Below are positions 10,745 to 19,803 of a stretch of DNA of 64,000 nucleotides, piece after piece. Under the pieces are notes generated by a model that was not told the origin of the DNA, made no database searches, and worked only from the letters and a program-made list of their open reading frames with translations. This DNA is from JACCSI01 sp963815285 (GTDB lineage: Bacteria > Acidobacteriota > Vicinamibacteria > Vicinamibacterales > UBA2999), in assembly GCA_963815285.1 (NCBI GenBank), contig CAWFGB010000004.1:62001-126000 (forward strand), in the 5' to 3' direction. Each line of letters begins with the position of its first letter. Within the stretch, counting starts at the first letter, position 1. A program made the translations under genes and the position numbers.

Positions 10745-11015
10745 CTAAACTCCCGCGTTACGGCCCAGGGTGGCGGTGAGATCGTCGACGCCGACGGGGA
10801 GCAGCAGCGCACGGAATGCGCCCGCCACGTCGCTGACGACGGTGCGCTCAGCGCCGGTAGCAGGCTCGTGGAGCGAGATCACGGCGCCCGGGATCAAAGC
10901 GCCGGTCTGATCCACGACGACGCCTTCGATGGACCCGGTTGGGCTCTGCGCGCGCGCCGGGGCCGTCGTCCCGAGCGCGAGGGAGGGCGGTCACGCACAA
11001 GGCGACGTGACACAT
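10745..11015 (-). pseudogene. Truncated TonB-receptor N-terminus (CarboxypepD_reg stub)
   Basis: ATG at 11015 follows AGGAGGGG. After a one-base shift near 10985 it reads LALGTTAPARAQ (signal-peptide end), then TGSIEGVVVDQTGALIPGAV and the rest of one CarboxypepD_reg domain (SDVAGAFRALLLPVGVDDLT), stopping at TAG 10745-10747. In intact Oar-like receptors this domain is followed by a plug and barrel of 800 or more residues, all missing here. Left by deletion, or a secreted single-domain protein; the abrupt end favours a remnant. Confidence 0.65.
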
Positions 11016-11091
11016 GCCCGCCCCTCCTACCGACTAGTGGCGGCGCCGCGGGCGCTCGCCGTGCCTGCTCCCAACGCCGCGATCACCCGCT

Positions 11092-12105
11092 TCATTTCGC
11101 TCGTCCACATCGCGGCATCCCGATTCTCCACCGCCTCTTGAGACCCTCGTCCATCTGCACGTCCATCGCCACCCGCGCCAGCCCCGGGCCGATGTGATAC
11201 GCGAACGGCAAGCCACCCTGCCACTCATCCGGCACACGCGGCCCGCCGAGACGACGAAGGATCTTCTCGGCTTCGTCGTAGGCAATGGGCAGCGACGGAA
11301 TCTTCGGGACGTTGGCCATGGCGTCGCGCGGGAGCCGCTTGGCGCCCGAGGTCGATGGCCAGCCCGGCGTGGACGGATCGCCCGGCACATGAGAGAGGAA
11401 CAACACTGAGCCGCGCTGAATCGCGCTCCCGGGGCGCATCGGCCCGTTGGGATACAAATCGCCCCGCATGTAACCGTCGTCTGCCGGATCGGAGTAGATA
11501 AGGACGCCAAGCGCGCCGCGGTCCTGCGCTTCTTTGACCTTGAGCCCGCGAAACACCGCGCCGTAACGCGCGAGCGCGATCTTGCCGTCAACCGAGATAC
11601 CCATGCCGGCCAGCCGCGTGTAGTCCGCAGGCGTGCCGTAGTTCACGTAGACGACCTGTCCCTCGGCCGTGCCCGATGCGCCATAGCCGTGAAAGGCGGG
11701 AAACATCCCGTCCGTCGTGGAATCCTTGTCAACTTCAAAGGGCTCCTCACGGAGCGACAACTCCTCGTCGACAGGCGAAGTGAGCTTCAACGACACATGC
11801 TTCGGATGATTGAGGAAGACGTCGTAGCGGACCATTTCGGTCTCGAGGCCGAATTCCTTGAAGCGGGCCAGCACGTAGTCGGCGACCTTCTTCTCCGCGG
11901 GCGTGCCGGCGACGTGCGGCTCCTCGGTGAGCGCGGCCAGCCAGCGCCGTGCAGATGCGGGCGTGACGGCATCCATCAACACCTTCTCCGCCGCGGTCTG
12001 CTCGTTTCGGGACGACGCGTTGAATCCTGTCAGGCTCGCCTCCGCTGGTGCCTGGGCGCTGACAAGACGAGGGAGGAGGAGGAGGGCGAGCAGAAGGTAG
12101 CGCAT
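11092..12105 (-). pseudogene. Truncated M28B (glutamate carboxypeptidase II-like) peptidase: N-terminal and PA domain only
   Basis: Signal peptide MRYLLLALLLLPRLVSAQ from ATG 12105; a start further upstream would lie in the repeat array. The N-terminal M28B segment (WLAALTEEPHVAGTPAEKKV, LNHPKHVSLKLTSP) and the PA domain (GQVVYVNYGTPADYTRLAGM, GKIALARYGAVFRGLKVKEA, GALGVLIYSDPADDGY) are intact. At GLARVAMDVQMDEGLK, where the zinc-binding catalytic domain should begin, the frame becomes unrelated and ends at 11092. An alternative frame there reads ENRDAAMWTSEMKRVIAALG to about 11030 and could be the tail of another protein. No catalytic residues are present. Confidence 0.75.
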
Positions 12106-12120
12106 CGCGGCATTGTAGCG

Positions 12121-12243
12121 GGTGCGCACGGGTGCGGCTGGGTGCGGCCAGGTGTGGCCAAGTGCGGCCAGGTGCGGCTGGGGTGCGGCTGGGTGCGACC
12201 GGGTGCGGCTGGGTGCGGCCGGGTGCGGCCGGGTGCGGCTGGG
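12121..12243 (+). repeat. 10-bp tandem repeat array GGTGCGGCYG, about 12 copies
   Basis: Units GGTGCGGCTG, GGTGCGGCCA, GGTGTGGCCA, AGTGCGGCCA and GGTGCGACCG in tandem, with one unit of 11 bp. It lies between the divergent starts of the M28B stub and the kinase/phospho-lyase fusion, so any promoters for both must overlap or flank it. The G-rich unit reads on the plus strand. Confidence 0.9.
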
Positions 12244-12303
12244 GCGAACAGATGAAGTCGGTCCGATAACGTGCGCACCGTTTCAGGAGAAAATCGGGAG
12301 AGG

Positions 12304-15300
12304 ATGTCCTCGGAAGTGCCATCTCTCGCGACCGCGCCGCGACTGACTCGTGCGAATGCCGAGCACGTCGCCCTCGAGAGCTTCGGCATCACCGGTCGCG
12401 CGATTGAGCTCCCCAGCGAACGCGACCAGAACTTTCGCATCACGACAGACGATAGCCGTTGTTTCGTGCTGAAAATCGCCAACGCTGCCGAGCGCCGCAT
12501 CATGCTCGAGGCGGAGAACGCCTGCATGCACCACCTGGCAGCGACAGGTTTGGCGCCGGAACCGGTGCCCACCCGCGATGGCCAGGAGGTCTCGCAACAC
12601 GGCGACCATCTGGTGAGACTCATTACGTGGATCGATGGCCGGACACTCGGGGGCGCCTGCTGGCGTTCCGAGGCGCTGCTGACGGATCTCGGACGCGCCA
12701 TCGGCCTCGTCGATCGAACGCTCGAGTCATTCGACCACCCAGCGCTGCACCGCGCATTCCACTGGGACCTGGCCCACGCACCGGCGCTGGTGGAGCGACA
12801 CGTCGATCGGATCCCCGATCCCGCGCTCGGCGGCGCCATCGCCGCCATGCTCGTGGTACATCGCGACCTGGTCGCACCGCTCCTGCCGTCATTGCGGCGC
12901 AGCGCGATCCACGGCGACGCCAACGACTACAACGTTCTGATTGACGTCCGGGCTGAGCGCGTGACGGGGCTCGTTGACTTCGGCGACATGGTGTTCAGCC
13001 ATACCGTCAACGACCTTGCCATCGCCATGGCGTACGCGTCACTCGGCCAGGCCGACCCGCTGGGTGCCGCCGGCCGAGTGGCGGCCGGCTATCACGCTGT
13101 GCATCCGCTGACAGACAATGAACTGGCCGCGCTCTTCGGGCTGATGGCGATGCGACTGTGCCTGAGCGTCAGCGTGGCCGCGGCCCAGCAGGCTGAGGAT
13201 CCCGATCGCGACTACCTGGGCATCAGTCAGGCGCCGATTCGAGACACGCTGCCACAGCTGGCCGCCATTCATCCGCGGCTCGCACATTACCGCCTGCGCG
13301 ACGCCTGCGGACTCCCGCCCGTGCCACACAGCCCCCGCGTCGTCGAATGGCTACGCGCACACGCGGATCGCGTCGCGCCGCTCACGGGTTTCGATTTACG
13401 TGTGACGCCGGTGCTTGGGCTCGACCTCAGTGCCGGCAGCCCGCTCGTCGCCAGCGACCCCGCGGACAACGCCGCCGAACCATTCACGCGACGGATTTTC
13501 TCGGCCATGGGAGAGGCTGATGCCGAGATCGGCGTCGGTGGCTACAACGAAGCGCGCCTCATCTACGCCACCGACGCGTTCTCCTCGGGAGCGGTGACCG
13601 ACGAGCGACGCACGGTGCACATCGGGGTGGACCTGACGATGACAGCTGGAGCGCCGCTCTACTCGCCGCTCGACGGGGTTGTCCATGGCTTCGAAGACGC
13701 AAAGACACGCCTCGATTACGGACCGGTGATCGTCCTCCGGCACGATATCCCTGCTGATGGAGGCGCCCCGCCGTTGGCGTTCTACACGCTTTACGGACAT
13801 CTCGATCGCGAGTCGCTCGACGGCCTCACCATCGGTCAGCCGATTCGGGCCGGCGACCAGTTCGCCTCCATCGGTACGCCGCTTGAGAACGGCGACTGGT
13901 GGCCGCACGTGCATTTCCAGATCATCACCGACATGCTGGACGTGCCCTGCAACTTCAACGGCGTCGCGCCGGCGAGCCAGCGCGGCACTTGGCTGAGCCT
14001 CTCGCCTGACCCGAACCTGTTGCTCGGAATCCCGTCAGCGCGTTTCGCTCGACGCCTCAGCACGGCCACATTGCTCACGATGAGGCGCCTGCATTTCGGG
14101 GCGAACGTGCGCCTGTCATACAGCGATGCGCCGCTGCAGATCGTTCGCGGGTGGATGCAGTACCTGTTCGACGAGGCGGGGCGCACCTACATCGACGCCT
14201 ACAACAACGTTCCGCACGTCGGCCACGCGCATCCGCGAGTCACGGCCGCCGTTGCCGCGCAGCTCGCGACGCTCAACACCAATACGCGATACCTGCACGA
14301 GATGGCGTTGACCTATGCTGTGGAGCTCGCCGCGTGCTTTCCCGCCCCGCTGGAGGTGTGCTTCTTCACCGCGTCAGGGAGCGAAGCCAACGAGCTGGCG
14401 CTTCGCCTGGCGCGCGCGCACACGCGGCGGCGCAATCTGGTCGTCATGGACGCCGCGTATCACGGGCACACGACCACGCTCATCGACATCAGCCCGTATA
14501 AGCACGCCGGGCCAGGAGGCGCGGGCGCACCCGAGTGGGTGCACACCTCGCCGATTCCGGATGTCTACCGAGGAAGGCACAAGGCTGATGACCCCGCGGC
14601 GGGGGTGAAATACGCGCGGGAGGTCGGCGACGTGATCGACGCGATCGGCGACGGTGGCCTGTGCGGCTACATGGCGGAGACCTGCCCGAGCGTCGCGGGC
14701 CAGATCATCATGCCGACCGGATTTCTTCCCGAGGTGTATCGGCTGGTGCGGGCCGGCGGCGGCGTCTGCATTGCCGACGAAGTGCAGACCGGTTTCGGCC
14801 GCATCGGCACCCACCTTTGGGCGTTCGAGGCGCACGAGGTCATTCCGGACATCGTCGTGCTCGGCAAGCCCATCGCCAACGGGTATCCCATGGGCGCCGT
14901 GGTCACGACGCGGGCCATCGCCAACAGCTTCGACAACGGCATGGAATTCTTCAGCACGTTCGGCGGCAGCACCGCCGCGTGCGCGGCAGCGCGCGCGACG
15001 CTCCGTGCCACATTCGACGAGGGCCTCCAAGCGAACGCACTCGACGTGGGCGCACACTTGCTGTTGCGGCTGCGCGAACTGCAGCAGAAGCACGATCTCA
15101 TCGGCGACGTACGTGGATCAGGACTCTTCATTGGCGTCGAGCTGGTGCGCGATCGTGACACCCTCGAGCCCGCCGGCGAAGAAGCGGCGTTGATTGTCTC
15201 GCGCATGCGTGAACTGGGTGTGCTGGTGGGCACCGACGGACCGTTTCACAACGTCATCAAGATCCGCGGGCCGATGCCGCTCACCATCAACGATGCAGAC

Positions 15301-15342
15301 CTCGTCGGCCAGGCATTCGCAGAGGCGCTACAGCAGGTGTGA
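12304..15342 (+). CDS. Three-domain fusion: APH-type kinase, M23 peptidase-like domain, PLP-dependent phospho-lyase (AGXT2L-like)
   Basis: About 1,012 residues. Residues 20-330 are an aminoglycoside-phosphotransferase-like kinase (HGDANDYN near 203, DFGD near 226). Residues about 400-580 are a LytM/M23 fold with both zinc-ligand motifs (HIGVD near 439, HVHF near 535). Residues about 590-1010 are a class III aminotransferase-fold enzyme very close to ethanolamine-phosphate and 5-phosphohydroxylysine phospho-lyases (YNNVPHVGHAHP, SGSEANELALRLAR, AYHGHTTTLIDISPYKH, ADEVQTGFGRIG; PLP lysine in LGKPIANG near 855). In vertebrates a separate APH-type kinase phosphorylates hydroxylysine and a phospho-lyase removes phosphate and ammonia; fusion suggests the same two steps on one chain. 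Start uncertain: GTG 12271 is possible; ATG 12304 has GGGAG just upstream. No signal peptide. Confidence 0.9.
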   Translation: MSSEVPSLATAPRLTRANAEHVALESFGITGRAIELPSERDQNFRITTDDSRCFVLKIANAAERRIMLEAENACMHHLAATGLAPEPVPTRDGQEVSQHGDHLVRLITWIDGRTLGGACWRSEALLTDLGRAIGLVDRTLESFDHPALHRAFHWDLAHAPALVERHVDRIPDPALGGAIAAMLVVHRDLVAPLLPSLRRSAIHGDANDYNVLIDVRAERVTGLVDFGDMVFSHTVNDLAIAMAYASLGQADPLGAAGRVAAGYHAVHPLTDNELAALFGLMAMRLCLSVSVAAAQQAEDPDRDYLGISQAPIRDTLPQLAAIHPRLAHYRLRDACGLPPVPHSPRVVEWLRAHADRVAPLTGFDLRVTPVLGLDLSAGSPLVASDPADNAAEPFTRRIFSAMGEADAEIGVGGYNEARLIYATDAFSSGAVTDERRTVHIGVDLTMTAGAPLYSPLDGVVHGFEDAKTRLDYGPVIVLRHDIPADGGAPPLAFYTLYGHLDRESLDGLTIGQPIRAGDQFASIGTPLENGDWWPHVHFQIITDMLDVPCNFNGVAPASQRGTWLSLSPDPNLLLGIPSARFARRLSTATLLTMRRLHFGANVRLSYSDAPLQIVRGWMQYLFDEAGRTYIDAYNNVPHVGHAHPRVTAAVAAQLATLNTNTRYLHEMALTYAVELAACFPAPLEVCFFTASGSEANELALRLARAHTRRRNLVVMDAAYHGHTTTLIDISPYKHAGPGGAGAPEWVHTSPIPDVYRGRHKADDPAAGVKYAREVGDVIDAIGDGGLCGYMAETCPSVAGQIIMPTGFLPEVYRLVRAGGGVCIADEVQTGFGRIGTHLWAFEAHEVIPDIVVLGKPIANGYPMGAVVTTRAIANSFDNGMEFFSTFGGSTAACAAARATLRATFDEGLQANALDVGAHLLLRLRELQQKHDLIGDVRGSGLFIGVELVRDRDTLEPAGEEAALIVSRMRELGVLVGTDGPFHNVIKIRGPMPLTINDADLVGQAFAEALQQV

Positions 15343-15345
15343 CCG

Positions 15346-15413
15346 AGTGCGGCCGGGTGCGGCTGGGTGCAGCTAGGTGCGGCTAGGTGCGGCCGGGTGC
15401 GGCTAGGTGCGAC
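15346..15413 (+). repeat. 10-bp repeat array GGTGCGGCYG, about 7 copies
   Basis: Starts within 4 bp of the TGA of the fusion gene and runs into the convergent four-helix-bundle gene, supplying that gene's TAG stop and its last residues (HRRRT). It fills the whole convergent gap. Confidence 0.9.
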
Positions 15414-15816
15414 GGCGGTGTGGGGGCTTTGCGGCAGGCTTGTAGTTTGGCGGATCAGGTGTCGCCAATAGATACGAGCGCAGGCGAGACACGCCGATCG
15501 ATGTTCTCTTCTTCAGATTGAAAGCCTTTTCGGTTTCGTCCGAACTCACAAGCTTGTCGTCCACGACTTCAATCAAGCGATCCTCGATTTCTTCGAGCGA
15601 ACGGTATGAGATCTGAAGATAGCGTGCGAACTCGGCGTGGGAACACCTGAAACCCTCGGCGATGTTGGCCGTCACTGACCGGGCCGCATCCCGAAGCTGA
15701 TTTGTGAGCTTGAAGTCGCTCGCCACCGACGGCAGTTGCCAGATCGTCCTCAGCTCGCGCCGCAGCTCGCGCGCAAGTTGCCAGGCAATAACGTCGCGAA
15801 ATCGTCGTGCACCCAT
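15403..15816 (-). CDS. Four-helix-bundle protein (S23 / 23S rRNA intervening-sequence family)
   Basis: About 137 residues of the small four-helix-bundle family first found in 23S rRNA intervening sequences, now seen as free-standing genes of unknown role. Diagnostic text: FRDVIAWQLARELRRELR, FKLTNQLRDAARSVTANIAE, GFRCSHAEFARYLQISYRSL and EEIEDRLIEVVDD. The start at ATG 15816 matches the family N-terminus; no clear Shine-Dalgarno precedes it. The C-terminal tail (PPHRRRT) and stop codon come from the adjacent repeat array. Arrays in opposite orientation flank the gene. No rRNA is nearby. Confidence 0.85.
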   Translation of the reverse strand: MGARRFRDVIAWQLARELRRELRTIWQLPSVASDFKLTNQLRDAARSVTANIAEGFRCSHAEFARYLQISYRSLEEIEDRLIEVVDDKLVSSDETEKAFNLKKRTSIGVSRLRSYLLATPDPPNYKPAAKPPHRRRT

Positions 15817-15936
15817 GTACCGGTGAAGAGCACTCGGCGTGCCGCTCGACTTTGCTAACGATTTCCACCGGCACCGTGTTGAAGTACGCAGAACTTTCGT
15901 CGGTTCCCGCCCAGGGTCACCGCTCTTTCTGCAATG

Positions 15937-16004
15937 CACCCAGCCGCACTCGGCCGCACCCAGCCGCACCCGACCGCACCCGGCCCGCACCCAGCCGCAC
16001 CCGG
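15937..16004 (-). repeat. 10-bp repeat array (CCGCACCCAG orientation), about 7 copies
   Basis: Reverse-complement orientation of the GGTGCGGCYG unit. It ends exactly at the TAG stop (16005-16007) of the S9 peptidase gene. Confidence 0.9.
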
Positions 16005-18332
16005 CTATCTCGGTCCTGGCGGGAGGTTGTCGACGAAGTAGCGCGCGATGAGGCGATGGATGTGCGTGGTCGTGCCGCGCCCTTCGGCAATGGCGTGCGT
16101 GCGGTTCGGATACATCATCGCGTCAAAAGGCTTGCCCATTTCGATCAGCCGGTTCACCAGCCGCTCCGTCCCTTGCGCGTGCACGTTGTCGTCGCCGGTA
16201 CCGTGCACGATCAGAAGTTTGCCGGCGAGGCCCTCGGCGAAGTTGATCGGTGACCCAAGGCGGTAACCCTCGGCGTTTTCTGCCGGCAACCCCATGTAGC
16301 GCTCCTGGTAGATGGTGTCGTAGAGCCGCTGATCGGGCACGGGCGCCACTGACACGCCAACGCGGTAGGTTTTCGGAAAACGGAACATCGCATTCAACGT
16401 GTTCGACCCACCGCCACTCCACCCCCAGATGCCGATGCGCTCGGGGTCGAGATATGAATGACGCGCCACGAGCGCGCGGATAGCCGCGTCCTGCTCCTTC
16501 GAGGACAGATCACCTACGGTGCCGTAGATGATTTTTCGCCACGCGGTGCCACGCGGCGCGGGCGTGCCGCGGTTGTCCACGCTCAACACGACATAGCCGG
16601 CGTCGGCCAGCGCGCGGTGAAACAACATCCGGTTGCCGCCCCATCGATCGAGCACGGTCTGACTGGCCGGCTCGCCGTACACGAACACAATCACCGGGTA
16701 GCGACGCGAGGCGTCGAAGTCGGCGGGCTTGAGCATCCAGCCATCGAGCGATACGCCCTCGCCGATATCAACGCTGAAGAACTCGACCGGAAGCTTGATC
16801 ACCGACGCGAGCGTGGCCGTGAGCGCCGTCGTGTCGGTGAGCGGCCGCAGCGCGCGATGCGCCGTCAGTTCGACGACGTCAACCGCGGGCGGCCGATCGA
16901 AGCGAGAATACGTGTGGAACGCGAGGCGACCCCCAGGCGCGACGTCGTAGCTGTGCGTGCCAGGCTGAGATGTCGGGGTGACGCGCTCGGGGGTGCCACT
17001 GCCATCCAGCTTGGAGCGATAGAGGTAAGCCTGGGTGGCGCTCTCCGGCGATGCGACGATGTACACGAGCCCGCGGGATTCGTCCACGCCAGCGATCTCG
17101 GTTGCGTCAGCGTCGAAGCGCGTGATCAGCTTAGGCTGGCCTCCATCGCGGCCGACGCGATAGACGTGCTGCCACCCGCTCCGCTCGCTCAGCCATAAGA
17201 ACGAGCGGCCCCCGTCGATCCACGGGACTTCGTTCATGACCTCGACCCAGGTGGTGGAGCTGTCGCGGAAGACGCGGCGCACTTCGCCAGTCTGCACATC
17301 GGCGACGAGCAGATCGTTCTGGTTCTGCAGGCGATTGAGCTGCTGGATCGACAGTGCGTGGGCATCGCGCCATTCGAGGCGCGCCAGATAGGTGTCCCGC
17401 GGATCGCCTGACGTGTGCATCCATCGCGTTTGGCGAGAGGCGACGTTGACGACGCCGATGCGCACAGCGGAGTTGGTGGTGCCGGCCTTGGGATACGGGA
17501 TGCCCGTGATGACCGGATAGAGCGTGTCTGTGTTGTTGATGAGCGAGAAGATCTCGACGCCGGTCGTGTCGAACTGCCAATACGCGATGTGAGTGCCGTC
17601 GGGGCTCCAGCGGAATCCGTCGCGGACGCCGAGCTCCTCCTCGTACACCCAGTCGGACGTACCGTTGATGGTGGTATCCGATCCGTCGGTGGTCAGTCGC
17701 GTGATGGCGCCGTCATCGATGCGCTCGACGTAAATATCGTTGCCGCGGACGTAAGCGACGCGAGTGCCGTCGGGTGAGAACTTGGCGAACATGAGCGACG
17801 CCTCCGGCGCATCGCCGCCCAACCTGCGCAATCGCTTGCTCGCCATGTCGAAAACCCAGTAGTCGCCGCGAGTGTTCTGACGCCAGACACGCCTGGTGTT
17901 GGTGAAGAGCAACAGGCGCCGGCTATCGGTTGACCAGTGGTAGTCGTCGACGGACAGTGCGGCAGTCGTGCCGGAAGGCACGAGGCTGGAGCCGGCGACG
18001 AGGATGGTGCGGGCGCCGGACGCCGCGTCGTAGCGAACAATGTCACGGGCACTCGGTGCACCGGGTGCGCTAGGTGCGCTGGGTGCGCTAGGTGCGGCGG
18101 GTGCGCCTGGTGCGGGTGCGACAGGTGCGGCGTCCTCGACCGTCGTGTAAGCCGTGCCGTCGGCGAGCCAGCGCGCGGGGCCGAAGCGCGGGACGCGATA
18201 GTCGGACGTTCCGAAAATGCGGTCTATCTGGGCGTTGAGCGCACCGAGGCGATCTCCCGGTTGGGCCTCGGGGATGGCCTGAAGCGCCCCCAGGAAAACA
18301 GCGAGCGGAATCAGCAGGCGACGGCTGTTCAT
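16005..18332 (-). CDS. Prolyl oligopeptidase-family (S9, DPP-IV-like) exported serine peptidase
   Basis: 775 residues, intact. Signal peptide from ATG 18332 (LLIPLAVFLGALQAIPEAQ), an eight-bladed DPP-IV propeller, then the alpha/beta-hydrolase domain. Catalytic triad: Ser639 in GWSGGGS, Asp714 or Asp715 in HGTGDDNVH, His746 in NRTHAI. It would release N-terminal dipeptides, probably with Pro or Ala at P1, in the periplasm or outside the cell. Residues about 68-94 are a Pro/Ala/Ser run built from tandem APSAP units, encoded by a 9-bp version of the intergenic repeat (18050-18128), in the first part of the propeller. Arrays lie at both ends of the gene. Confidence 0.93.
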   Translation of the reverse strand: MNSRRLLIPLAVFLGALQAIPEAQPGDRLGALNAQIDRIFGTSDYRVPRFGPARWLADGTAYTTVEDAAPVAPAPGAPAAPSAPSAPSAPGAPSARDIVRYDAASGARTILVAGSSLVPSGTTAALSVDDYHWSTDSRRLLLFTNTRRVWRQNTRGDYWVFDMASKRLRRLGGDAPEASLMFAKFSPDGTRVAYVRGNDIYVERIDDGAITRLTTDGSDTTINGTSDWVYEEELGVRDGFRWSPDGTHIAYWQFDTTGVEIFSLINNTDTLYPVITGIPYPKAGTTNSAVRIGVVNVASRQTRWMHTSGDPRDTYLARLEWRDAHALSIQQLNRLQNQNDLLVADVQTGEVRRVFRDSSTTWVEVMNEVPWIDGGRSFLWLSERSGWQHVYRVGRDGGQPKLITRFDADATEIAGVDESRGLVYIVASPESATQAYLYRSKLDGSGTPERVTPTSQPGTHSYDVAPGGRLAFHTYSRFDRPPAVDVVELTAHRALRPLTDTTALTATLASVIKLPVEFFSVDIGEGVSLDGWMLKPADFDASRRYPVIVFVYGEPASQTVLDRWGGNRMLFHRALADAGYVVLSVDNRGTPAPRGTAWRKIIYGTVGDLSSKEQDAAIRALVARHSYLDPERIGIWGWSGGGSNTLNAMFRFPKTYRVGVSVAPVPDQRLYDTIYQERYMGLPAENAEGYRLGSPINFAEGLAGKLLIVHGTGDDNVHAQGTERLVNRLIEMGKPFDAMMYPNRTHAIAEGRGTTTHIHRLIARYFVDNLPPGPR
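18050..18128 (+). repeat. In-frame 9-bp version of the GGTGCG repeat inside the S9 peptidase gene
   Basis: Units GGTGCACCG, GGTGCGCTA, GGTGCGCTG, GGTGCGGCG, GGTGCGCCT and GGTGCGACA. The period is 9 bp, not 10 as in the intergenic arrays, so the frame is kept and the protein gains an AP(S/G/A) tract. Confidence 0.85.
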
Positions 18333-18360
18333 CGCGACACGCTACCACGGGGTACGATTG

Positions 18361-18440
18361 GGTGCGGCTGGGTGCGACTGGGTGCGGCTGGGTGCGGCCG
18401 GGTGCGGCCTGGTGGCGTGCGGCCGGGTGCGGCCCGGCGC
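18361..18440 (+). repeat. 10-bp repeat array GGTGCGGCYG, about 8 copies
   Basis: Lies between the S9 start (18332) and the stop of the minus-strand lipoprotein gene (18450), so it sits in the 5' region of the peptidase and directly after the lipoprotein stop. Confidence 0.9.
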
Positions 18441-18449
18441 AAGCCGACG

Positions 18450-19160
18450 TCAGCGCCGGGACCGGGACAGCTCCACGTCCAAGGTGGACGGTGGTTTGGA
18501 GCCGAGGTCCAGGAAAGCGTTATCGTAACCAGGTTTCCCAACAACGGCGCCCACGCCGAACCCCGTCGAATCCACGACGTTACACAGCAGATAGTGACCG
18601 GTCGCATCAGTCACAGTTCCGGCACCCGGCGACCACCCGAAGCCGTTGGAAAAGTCGAGAACGAAGGCTGCACCAGAGATGGGTTGCTCACCGGCTGGTG
18701 TGCGTTCGAAGACCCGACCTGTCAGCACCGGTGCAGCGATTGGCAAAGACGACGGAGCGCCTGTCGTCGACAGGATGTCGTTCGAGACGAGATACACCTC
18801 GTAGTCAGCCACTCCGGCGCGCACTGGCAGGCGGCATGGCTGGCTGTAATTCGTCTTGACGCCCACAATCTTCAAGCCATCGCGCGGAACCAGTTCCGCC
18901 GTGAACTGCCCTTCCGCATTCGACTCGGTGATTGGAAAGTTGGACTGATATTCCGGTGAGATGTCCAGCTGTGCGCCGGCGAGCGGCCGCCGGCCGCCGA
19001 TCGTCACCTCATAGACGACACCGCTCACATGGGTCAAGGATGGCAGGGGTGGGGTTGGCGAAGCGGATGGCGCAGGCGGCGAAGGGCCAACCGGTGACCT
19101 GGTCTCGCTACATGCGAGAGCCAGCAAGACGATGCCGAGCGTAGTAGAGATACGCCGCAC
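18450..19160 (-). CDS. Putative lipoprotein with carboxypeptidase-regulatory-like domains
   Basis: 236 residues. GTG start at 19160 after a G-rich stretch. The signal peptide ends in LLALAC, a lipobox, so the mature protein is probably lipid-anchored. A Pro/Ser linker follows (residues about 22-42), then two Ig-like carboxypeptidase-regulatory-type modules (VSGVVYEVTIGGRRPLAGAQ with ESNAEGQFTAELVPRDGL, and LTGRVFERTPAGEQPISGAA with VTDATGHYLLCNV). Such modules occur in many acidobacterial envelope proteins; no enzymatic role is visible. Upstream and divergent is the coiled-coil membrane protein. Confidence 0.75.
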   Translation of the reverse strand: MRRISTTLGIVLLALACSETRSPVGPSPPAPSASPTPPLPSLTHVSGVVYEVTIGGRRPLAGAQLDISPEYQSNFPITESNAEGQFTAELVPRDGLKIVGVKTNYSQPCRLPVRAGVADYEVYLVSNDILSTTGAPSSLPIAAPVLTGRVFERTPAGEQPISGAAFVLDFSNGFGWSPGAGTVTDATGHYLLCNVVDSTGFGVGAVVGKPGYDNAFLDLGSKPPSTLDVELSRSRR

Positions 19161-19273
19161 GCGACACCCCCCGAACAGCTGTCACGGAGTATGGATCAGG
19201 GTGCCCCGCGAGTCACTTGCCTTTTCCGGGAGGACGATGGCATCGTCGTCCCGAGGTCGGAAGGGATTCGGCA

Positions 19274-19639
19274 ATGATCGACCAGGCTGTCGGACGCTTC
19301 GAGCGGCAGCTGACCCAACAGATTGACCGGTTCCAGGATGACATGCGCGAGCGCGAAGCCGCCTTGCACACGGAGTTGCGGGTGCTGGAAGCCTCGCTCC
19401 GCGCCGAGCTGACCGCTGTCCGAGACGAGATGCTGAAAGAACATGCCTCGCTTCGCCTCGAGATACGTAATGTCGGCGGAACCGTCGTCAGCGAGTCGGC
19501 CAGGCTGGGTTCGACGCTGCGCAACGAGCTGGCCCACCACGGCGTCGAGCGGTTCAAGCGGTCGCTCGTCTTCTGGCTCGGTCAGATCGTCGCCCTCGGC
19601 GGGCTCATTACCCTGCTCGTACGCACCCTCTCAACATGA
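19274..19639 (+). CDS. Small coiled-coil protein with C-terminal membrane anchor
   Basis: 121 residues from ATG 19274. Residues 1-95 are charged and heptad-like (QAVGRFERQLTQQIDRFQDD, ALHTELRVLEASLRAELTAV), indicating a long coiled coil. Residues about 99-118 form one transmembrane helix (SLVFWLGQIVALGGLITLLV). Family not recognised; the architecture suits a tail-anchored oligomeric membrane protein. An upstream in-frame TTG at 19217 is less likely. A repeat array starts directly after its TGA. Confidence 0.65.
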   Translation: MIDQAVGRFERQLTQQIDRFQDDMREREAALHTELRVLEASLRAELTAVRDEMLKEHASLRLEIRNVGGTVVSESARLGSTLRNELAHHGVERFKRSLVFWLGQIVALGGLITLLVRTLST

Positions 19640-19690
19640 GCCCCGCACCCGGCCGCACCCAGCCGCACCCGGCCGCACCCGTCCGCACCT
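19640..19690 (-). repeat. 10-bp repeat array (CCGCACCCGG orientation), 5 copies
   Basis: Begins at the base after the TGA of the coiled-coil gene; opposite orientation to the array at 18361-18440, so the two bracket the lipoprotein and coiled-coil genes. Confidence 0.88.
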
Positions 19691-19803
19691 GGCGCACGCA
19701 AGGCGATCACAATCCGGCTGGCAGAGCTCATCCGCGGAGTCTAGACCGGACGCGGTCACACGAAAAGAGCCGTCATCGGCGATGATGGAGGGTCCGGCAT
19801 TTG

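Noticed and set aside
15403..15816. A 23S rRNA intervening sequence
   Set aside because: The family name comes from that setting, but no rRNA sequence flanks the gene here.
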